Shown in pieces: positions 56,915 to 64,000 of a DNA stretch of 64,000 nucleotides. The stretch covers positions 48,907,780-48,971,779 of the forward strand of contig NC_088871.1 of assembly GCF_032884065.1 (NCBI RefSeq), written 5' to 3'. The DNA is from Artemia franciscana. Lineage: Eukaryota; Arthropoda; Branchiopoda; Anostraca; Artemiidae. Below the pieces are notes generated by a model, which did no database searches, was not told the DNA's origin, and worked only from the letters and a program-made list of their open reading frames with translations. Position 1 is the stretch's first letter. The number at the start of each line of letters is the position of its first letter. Position numbers and translations under genes: made by a program.

Positions 56915-57125
56915 AAAACAGTTGTTTCAACTGAAGTAAGGGGCAACATTTAAACTTGAAACTAACAAAAATTGCTACGTATATGTGGAGGTTACTCCTC
57001 CACAACACCTCGCTCTTTGCACTAAAGTTTTTTAGTGTTTTAAAAGAGCTTCTCATTGTTCTAATTAAACGAACATAGTGTTCCAGGAGTCATTCTTAAG
57101 GGATTGGGACAGAATTCAAACTGTA
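56915..57125 (+). repeat. Family R copy 11 (left-end fragment)
   Basis: 'aactgaagtaaggggcaac' and the 'acacctcgctctttgcacta' arm, then 'tcattcttaagggattggga' as in the second palindrome. It is a diverged piece ending near 57125. Confidence 0.65.
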
Positions 57126-57924
57126 GTAGCACTAGGACAAACATAGTAAAAGCGCGTAGATATAAGAACTAATTTTTCAAATATACCCTTAAACAGCTCT
57201 CTACGATGTTCAAGTGCCCCGCTAGCGCCTGGATAAAAGGCAGCACGGATATACAGGCTAAAAAATGATTTTCTAAGGCTGGGTCATAAGTCAGTTCAGG
57301 TCTCAGGTTGGTCAAAGGAGGGGTTAAAACAAACATTGAAGGGTTTTCGGAAAGGAGAAAAGCATATTTCTTATTTCGTTCCACCGCCACTTTCAAGGGT
57401 TTTTAAAGCTCTTTGAAATCCCCCTCCCAAATAAAAACTGGCAAAAGACTTAACTATTAAGATGAACCTAAATCATAGTTACTATTCGTTAATCAACGTG
57501 ATTCTTTTAAACTTGAGAATTTATTTAAAAACAGTTTTTTTTTTCCGCCGTTATTAACAGGAGTTCACTCTTTTTGGGTCAACCTTGACTGCTGCAACCA
57601 TGATAATACCCTGTTAGGTGTAGCTATTTTTTTCTGGGGGGGGGAGTCCACCCAACTGATTATAGTAAATAAAACTTAAAAAGTATATACTATGCAGTAG
57701 GCAATAGTGCTCGTTATCAAAATCTCTGATTTTCTGGTATAAAAGGAAGAGGAAGAAATAAAAAAAAAGAGTGGAGAGGACATGGAAACAGGGAATTGTT
57801 ACGTAGGAGCAAAGGTGATCAAATGGATAAAAACACGTCCAGGCCCATCTGCTTAAATCCGTCGAATCAATCCGTAAAAATGCATCCGTGATAAAACGGG
57901 TCATGCTCTTCAGACAAATGTCTT
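57126..57924. other. No recognised gene
   Basis: Unassigned. Two minus-strand frames (57169-57396, 57614-57904) have no domain. Confidence 0.35.
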
Positions 57925-58118
57925 AAGAGCTCGCCATTGGAGATACCTTGGCCATGTACTACGCATGAACAATCCCAGGCTACCAAATGCAACAATCCAC
58001 TGGGAATTATCGGGTACACGCCGCAAAGTCAGACCCAGAACCACCAGAACCACCATACGGCGAACGTACGAGAAAGATCAGCGAAACCTTAACACCTCAA
58101 TCCAGCCTCATTGGGAGG
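57925..58118 (+). pseudogene. LINE ORF2 C-terminal fragment, cut by R copy
   Basis: It reads 'RARHWRYLGHVLRMNNPRLP', 'TIHWELSGTRRKVRPR' and 'TIRRTYEKDQRNLNTSIQP' then 'HWED', equal in layout to the C-terminus of the LINEs at 35473 and 37343. The frame stops exactly where R copy 12 starts at 58119, so the R element probably inserted into it. The rest of the LINE was not found to the right of the R copy. Confidence 0.75.
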
Positions 58119-59788
58119 ATTAAATAAAAAAAAACAAGTTTTTTTAAATGAAAGTAAGGAGCAACATTAAAACTTAAAACGAACAGAAATTACTCGGCAT
58201 GTGAAAGGGACTTTTCTTGCTCAACGCCTCCCTCTGCACGCTAAAGTTTGACTCTTTCTCTTTAGCTCTACTTTTTGAAAAAGGAATAAACTTCAGCGTA
58301 AAGAGCGGGGCGTTGAGGAAGAAAAGCCCCTTTCGCATACGGAGTAATTTCTGTTCGTTTTAAGTTTTAATGTCGCTCCTTACTTTCATTTAAAAAAAAT
58401 TGTTTTTTTATTTAATTTCCGGACGTTTTTTAATTCATGCATGTTTTAATCTTGGCTCTCCGCACATAAATAATTAAAACGAAATTTGCATATTAATTTT
58501 CTTTTTGGCTAAATGGCTTTCTCATAGTTTTAATCGGAAGATTTTGAGAAAAAAGGAGAGAGGGGGAACCCTAGCTGCCCTCTAATTTTTTGATTACTTA
58601 AAAAGGCAACTAGAACTTTTAATTGTTTTACGAACATTTCATTAGTAAAAAATATACGTAATTTACGAATTAACTTACGTAACGAACTTCTATATTCGTA
58701 TATTTTTATTGCGTATATGAGGGAGTTCACCCCTCGCCGATACCTCGCTCTTTACACTAAAGCGTAAATTCTGTCCCAATTCCTTAAGAATCACACCCTT
58801 GAATCACAAAGGCCGTTGAATAAATAGTTGGCATTACTAAAAATACTTTCGCGTAAAGAGCCAGGTATTACGATGAGGTAAACCCCTCATATGCGCAATA
58901 ATTTCTCCTCGTTTTAAGTTTTAACGCTGCTCCTCACTTTCAGTAGAAAAAACTTCTCATATTTATTTTTTCCTTGTTTTTTTAAATAATGCAAAAAAAA
59001 AATCCTGCGCCCCCTTCATTGAAAGTCTCTTCCCCAATGAGAAGTTTTTCCATAGAAAGATCCTCCCGAGTAACCCCCCCCCCCCCACCTCAACTCTCCC
59101 TCCCAAACAAAAAAAAATCCCCCTGAAAATGTCCGTACACTTCCCAGTAACCATTACTATATGCAAACACAGGTCAAAGTTTGTAACTTGCAACCCCTCC
59201 CAGGGAGACTGCGGGGTAGTAAGTCGTCCCCAAAGACATGGTTATTAGGTTTTTTTTACTATGGTGAAAAGAATGGCTATCTCAGATTTTGATCCGGTGA
59301 CTTTTGGGAAAAAATGAGCGTGGGAGGGGGCCTAGGTGCCCTCCAGTTTTTTTGGTCAATTAAAAAGGGCATTAGAACTTTTAATTTCCCTTAGAATGAA
59401 CCCTCCCGCGACATTCTAGGACGACTGGGTTGATACGATCACCCCTGGGGAAAAAAAACAACAAAAAAACAAATAAACACGCATCCGTGATTTGTTTTCT
59501 GGCAAAAAATGCGAAATTCCACATTTTCGTAGATAGGAGCTTGAAACTTAAGATTGTATGACTTTTAGGGGATGTTTTCCCCTATTTTCTAAAATGAGGC
59601 AAATTTTCTCAGGCTCGTAACTTTTGATAGGTCAGACTAATCTTGATGAAAGTTATATACTTGAAATCAGCATTAAAGTGCAATTTTTTTTTATGTAGCT
59701 ATTGGTATCAAAATTCCATTTTTTAGAGTTTTGGTTACTATTGAGCCGGGTCGCTCCTTACTACAGTTTGTTACCACGAACTGTTTGA
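58119..59788 (+). repeat. Family R copy 12 (near complete, good reference)
   Basis: About 1.67 kb with all blocks. Left: 'attaaat', A-run, 'gaaagtaaggagcaac'. First palindrome at 58165-58235 with 58295-58385. AT block with 'cgaacttctatattcg'. Second palindrome 58710-58765 with 58845-58905. C-rich block 59000-59120. Right half, then 'gagccgggtcgctcctta' and hairpin 59766-59785. Confidence 0.88.
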
Positions 59789-59860
59789 TATACTAGCGGG
59801 AAGATTGGCGGCTCCTTTTTGATACCCTGAGTGACCCCCAATAATTTGTAGCAAAAATCA

Positions 59861-62164
59861 TGGTACTTGTGTATTATTCAAAACACACTCATTCAAAACA
59901 CGGTTCTTTCGTGAAATAAATTACGATGCAGGTACATTTTATGAGAAAATCCGGTTTAATAGTCACAAAGACGAAACTCAAAGACAAAAGGTTAAGTTAG
60001 GTTACAATTCCAAGTTGTAATTTTCAATTTTCCTAATAAAGTATTTTATTTTCATCACATTTTGTTTTATTTCATTAGCTTTATCAAAGTTTGGGCTATA
60101 TATTTGCACGTGGTACTTGCGTATTATTAAATAAAAAAAAAATAGTTTTTTTAACTGAAAGTAAGGAGCGAAATTAAAACTTAAAACGAACAGAAATTAC
60201 TCCGTATATGAAATGGGTTTTCCCCTCCGCAATCCCTCGCTCTTTACGCAAAAGTTTTTAATTGTTTTAAAAAGTAGAATTGTGGCAAACAGCCAAACTT
60301 TCAGCGTAAAGAGCGAGGGATTGCGGAGGGGAAAACCCATTTCATATACGGAGTAATTTCTGTTCGTTTTAAGTTTTAATGTCGCTCCTTAGTTTCATTG
60401 AAAAAAACTAGTTTTTTTATGTAATTTCTGAACGTTTTTGAATTAATGCATGTTTGATTTCCATGTTTATTTTTTCATTGTTTTTTTTATAGTAATTTTA
60501 GAAAATTCTGCGCCCTTTTCATTGAATTTCTGTTCCCTCATGTCGCTCCTATAAGTTTTAATGTCGCTCCTTATTTTCAGTTAAAAAAACTAGTTTTTTT
60601 TATTTAATTTCTGAACGTTTTTGAATTAATGCATGTTTGATTTTGGCTCTCCACACATAAATTATTAAAATGAAATTTGCATAATAATTCTTTTTTTTTG
60701 GCTAAATGGTTTTCTCTTAGTTTTGATCAGACGATTTTGAGAAATAAGGGGTGGGCAAGGAGGCCTAGCTGCCCTCCAATTTTTCGGTTACTTAAAAACG
60801 CAACTAGAACTTTTAATTTTTAACGAACATTTTTATTAGTAAAAAAATATACATAACTTAAGAATTAACTTACGTAACAAACTTTTATATTCTTATATTT
60901 TTATTATGTATATGAGGGGGTTTGTCCCCTCGTTAATACCTCGCTCTTACACTAAATCTTAAGTTTTGTGCCAATTCTTTAAGAAAGACCCCTGAATCAG
61001 AAAGGCCGTAGAATAAATAGTTGAAATTACTAAAAAAAACTTTAGCATAAAGAGCGAGGTGTTTATCTCCTCCTAAATACCTCGCTCTTTATGCTAAAGT
61101 ATTTTTAGAACCCTCATATTCGTAATAATTTCTGTTCGTTTTAAGTTTTAATGCTACTCCTTACTTTCAATTGAAAAAACTTTTTCATGTTTATTTTTTC
61201 CTTGTTTTTTTTATAGTAATGCTAGGAAATCCCGCGCCCTTTTCAATGAATTTCTCTTCCCCCATGACATATTCCTCCAAGGAAAGATCCTTCCACATAG
61301 GCCCCTCCCCTCAGCCCCACCCCTAAACCAAAAAAATCCCCCTGAAAACGTCTGTACACTTCAAAATAACCATTACTGTATGTAAACACTGGTCAAAGTT
61401 TGTTACTTGCAGCCCCTCCCCCAGGGACTGTGGGGGAGTAAGTCATCCCCAAAAACATAGTTATTATGATTTTCGACTATGCGGAACAAAATGGCTATCT
61501 CAAAATTTTGATCCGTTTTGATGCCCTCCAATTTTTTTGGTCACTTAAAATGGGCACTAGAACTTTTCATTTCCGTTAAAATGAGCCCTCTTGCGACATT
61601 CTAGGACCACTTGGTCGATATGATGACCCCTGGGAAAAAACAAAAACAAAAAAACAAACAAATAAACACGCACCCGTGATCTGTCTTCTGGCCAAAAATA
61701 CGAAATTCCACATTTTGTAGATTGGAGCTCGAAATCTTTACGTAAGGGTTCTCTGATACGCTGAATGCGATGGTGTGATTTTCGTTAAGATTCTATGACT
61801 TTTAGAGGGTGTTTCCCCCTATTTTCCAAAAAAACGCAAATTTTCTCAGGCTCGTAACTTTTGATGACAAAGACTAAATTTGATGAAACTTATATATTTA
61901 AAATCAGCATGAAAATTTGATTCTTTTGATGTATCTTTTAGCATCCGTTTTTTAGATTTTCGTTTACTTTTGAGCCGGGTCGCTCCTTACTACAGTTCGT
62001 TACCATGAACTGTTTGATAACCTAACCTAACCTTTTGTTTTAGAGTTTTGTGTTTGTGGCTATGAAACCGGATTTTCTCATAAAATGTACCTGCATCGTA
62101 GTTTGTTTCACGAAAGAACCTAACTTCACGTATTGAGTGTGTTCTGAATAATACACAAGTACCA
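59861..62164. mobile_element. Foldback element 1, arms ~145 bp, invaded by an R copy
   Basis: The left arm (59861-60005) begins 'tggtacttgtgtattattc' and the right arm (62020-62164) is its inverted match. Both share 'ggttctttcgtgaaa', 'acgatgcaggtacatttta' and 'gagaaaatccggttt', and at the inner end a (TTAGG)-like patch. The loop holds a further arm start (60109) and R copy 13. No protein gene. Confidence 0.75.
60126..62017 (+). repeat. Family R copy 13 (longest copy)
   Basis: 1.9 kb, with the first palindrome almost perfect (60200-60250 against 60300-60350). A ~120-bp segment of the AT block ('ttaatgtcgctcctta...gaacgtttttgaattaatgc') is duplicated (60380-60460 and 60550-60645). All right-half blocks follow, and the hairpin has one stem mismatch ('cagttcgttaccatgaactg'). 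Confidence 0.88.
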
Positions 62165-62965
62165 AAATGACTATGTAGCACAAGCTCCTTGACTCTCCGG
62201 ATCGAGACCCCTTCTGGCCCTCCAATAAAAATGCTGGAGCTACGCCCCTGTCAACTATAATACTATCACTATTATCACCATTATTCTAATAATCTTTATT
62301 ACCAATACTATCACTGTTTAATAGCCTATTTCACTTTTGTCACAAATGGTACTTGGAAAATACAGCTTATTACATCAAACATCTGGCAAATCTCAAAATG
62401 TGTCTAAGTCTTAAATTCAAGTAAATGGATTTGTAACTTCATATTCATAGTTATGTCAAAAAAATGTACAGTCTCTCGTTTGATAATCAAAGCATATGTT
62501 TAATTATATTTTATTCAATCTCAATTTAATTATAAACAATCATGGTACGAAGTTGTGTCAGTTTTTTGGCTATGTTTGCCTCAAGGGTATATTTTATATT
62601 CTTATTGAGAGCGAAGGGGTTGAAACAAGCAGGCTTGACATGAAACTTATTTTTAAAGGTCTGAGCTAGTTTTGAAATAAGCAGGATTAAAATAGTTAAT
62701 ATTGAAGTATGTTATAATAAATATAAGGTTCTTGGCATTTACCCCCCCCCCCCGGCTTTTACCTCCACTCCGGAAAATAACCCGGGAAAACACCACAGAA
62801 AACACCGCCACCCAGAAAATACTCCCACCCCCTGAGGAAAATATCCCCAGAAAAAACCCAACCCCCAGAAAAGACCCCCTATAGACAAAAGGCTTACTGA
62901 ATTTAAGAATTATATTTGAGTTTTGTTGTTGTTTTTTTTTCAATTTCTGTTGGGGGAAGGAAATT
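62165..62965. other. No gene; strand-asymmetric C/A-rich patch
   Basis: Between 62740 and 62880 the plus strand is almost free of G and is built of 'ccc' and 'agaaaa' pieces, a degenerate minisatellite. The remainder is unassigned. Confidence 0.5.
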
Positions 62966-63678
62966 TGGTACTTGTATATTGTGCACCACCCACTCATGTT
63001 TACGCTGCGTCAAACTCGAGAACAAACCGGTTTTTTCTTTAGTTTTTTTCAGCTAAGTGCAAGGCAAGACTAAGACAAGTGACAAAATATCTGCGAGGCA
63101 AGACTAAGACAAGTGACAAAATATCTGCGAGGCAAGACTAAGACAAGTGACAAAATATCTGCGAGGCAAGACTAAGACAAGTGACAAAATATCTACGAGG
63201 CAAGACTAAGACAAGTGACAAAATATCTGCGAGGCAAGACTAAGACAAGTGACAAAATATCTGCGAGGCAAGACTAAGACAAGTGACAAAATATCTGCGA
63301 GGCAAGACTAAGACAAGTGACAAAATATCTACGAGGCAAGACTAAGACAAGTGACAAAATATCTGCGAGGCAAGACTAAGACAAGTGACAAAATATCTGG
63401 GAAATATATAATTTGGCTATATATTTGCACATAAGGAGGGGGCAGTAAAATATTTGGACAGTTTTGATCTCAGAAAACAACCTCATAATATGCAGAATAA
63501 TTGTCCCTAACACATTTTGCATGCAGAACCACTGTACTTTACCCTCCCTCCCCTTTATGTGTAAATCTTTAGCCCAAATTTTTTCTAAAGTAAAGAAGAA
63601 ACTAGCGAAAAAACAGGTTTGTTCTCGAATTTTTCACGTCATAAACTTGAGCGAGTGGCGCATAATACACAAGTATCG
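62966..63678. mobile_element. Foldback element 2 enclosing a 34-bp tandem array
   Basis: The left arm (62966-63045) starts 'tggtacttgtatattgtgc' and has 'tcgagaacaaaccggtttt'. The right arm (63601-63678) is the inverted, more diverged counterpart ('aaacaggtttgttctcga', 'cataatacacaagtat'). A second, inner inverted pair is 63408-63445 ('tatttgcacataaggaggg') with 63543-63582. The outer 11 bases resemble those of foldback element 1. Confidence 0.7.
63059..63398. repeat. 34-bp tandem array, 10 units
   Basis: Unit 'gcgaggcaagactaagacaa' plus 'gtgacaaaatatct', 34 bp, starting at 63059, 63093, 63127 and so on to 63365. Units are nearly identical. The first base is A instead of G in units 5 and 9 (63195, 63331), giving a four-unit (136-bp) higher-order period. 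Confidence 0.97.
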
Positions 63679-64000
63679 GAATTTTTATGAGAGAGCTGGA
63701 TGTCCCGGTATTACTTAAAAACAATTAGAAACTAATTTAAAATAATGAAGGACCTTTCTCCTGTACAGTTTGCGGCAGGAACACTAAGAACCATTCTTAT
63801 GTCGATGTTAATGTTTTGATATATATATATCAACTGCATCAAAATGACAAGAAACCTTGTTAACGTCCGTTAGAGTATTGTCTTTTCTTGTCTGGTAGCA
63901 ATAAAGGGTTCTGCCCCAAGCTTGCCATTGGTCTATCGTTTTAATTGTTTTCCTCTCATCCTAAGCCTCTCGTTTCCCTTTCATTGTACCCTCATGTTTT
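63679..64000. other. No gene seen to the window end
   Basis: Unassigned AT-rich sequence, short 'atatatatat' at about 63820. Confidence 0.4.

Noticed and set aside
63059-63398. CRISPR-like regular array
   Set aside because: The repeats are directly adjacent with no unique spacers, and the genome is eukaryotic; it is a tandem minisatellite.

Overview
This is a eukaryotic window. Coding sequence is broken by introns with canonical GT/AG splice sites, there are no bacterial operons, and most of the DNA is transposable elements in AT-rich intergenic or intronic sequence. The protein matches (an arthropod-like SLC7 amino-acid transporter first exon, an AK1-type adenylate kinase), short TTAGG runs and the repeat load suggest an arthropod. 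I suspect a crustacean, possibly a branchiopod such as Artemia, but this is inference from repeat style and was not tested.

Host genes are few and all on the minus strand. They are the first coding exon of an SLC7/LAT-type transporter (7619-7811) and the last two exons of an AK1-like adenylate kinase (42696-42881 and 41558-41632).

The window is dominated by one high-copy non-coding family, here called R, with about a dozen copies: 1-710, 9576-11049, 11260-12524, 13186-14650, 14946-14992, 18907-20520, 21426-22205, 23356-25040, 36196-36335, 55280-55990, 56319-56903, 56915-57125, 58119-59788 and 60126-62017. It has short inverted ends, a terminal hairpin and two internal long palindromes. Between these copies lie LINE relics (12650-13020, 14651-14845, 25395-26253 plus 31314-31560, 35473-36202, 37343-38255, 53400-53695, 57925-58118).

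From 25.4 to 31.6 kb an RTE-like LINE is split by a Penelope-like element (26266-31301). That insertion is flanked by a 12-bp target duplication and consists of one nearly intact copy plus two truncated copies in head-to-head arrangement. A complete non-autonomous Helitron lies at 32893-35052. A hAT-like gene relic (36992-38520, terminus at 39148) is split by a 5'-truncated LINE with an 8-bp target duplication.

From 43.2 to 51.6 kb a ~215-bp satellite array, bounded by inverted GTGTTGCCACGT-like ends, contains a decayed autonomous Helitron (about 44058-49800, minus). That Helitron carries a duplicated promoter-leader and an extra small ORF of unknown role. From 59.8 to 63.7 kb there are two foldback-type elements; one has been invaded by an R copy, and the other encloses a 34-bp tandem array with a four-unit higher-order pattern.

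Nothing here is a multi-gene host pathway. The interest lies in the nested mobile elements and in family R.
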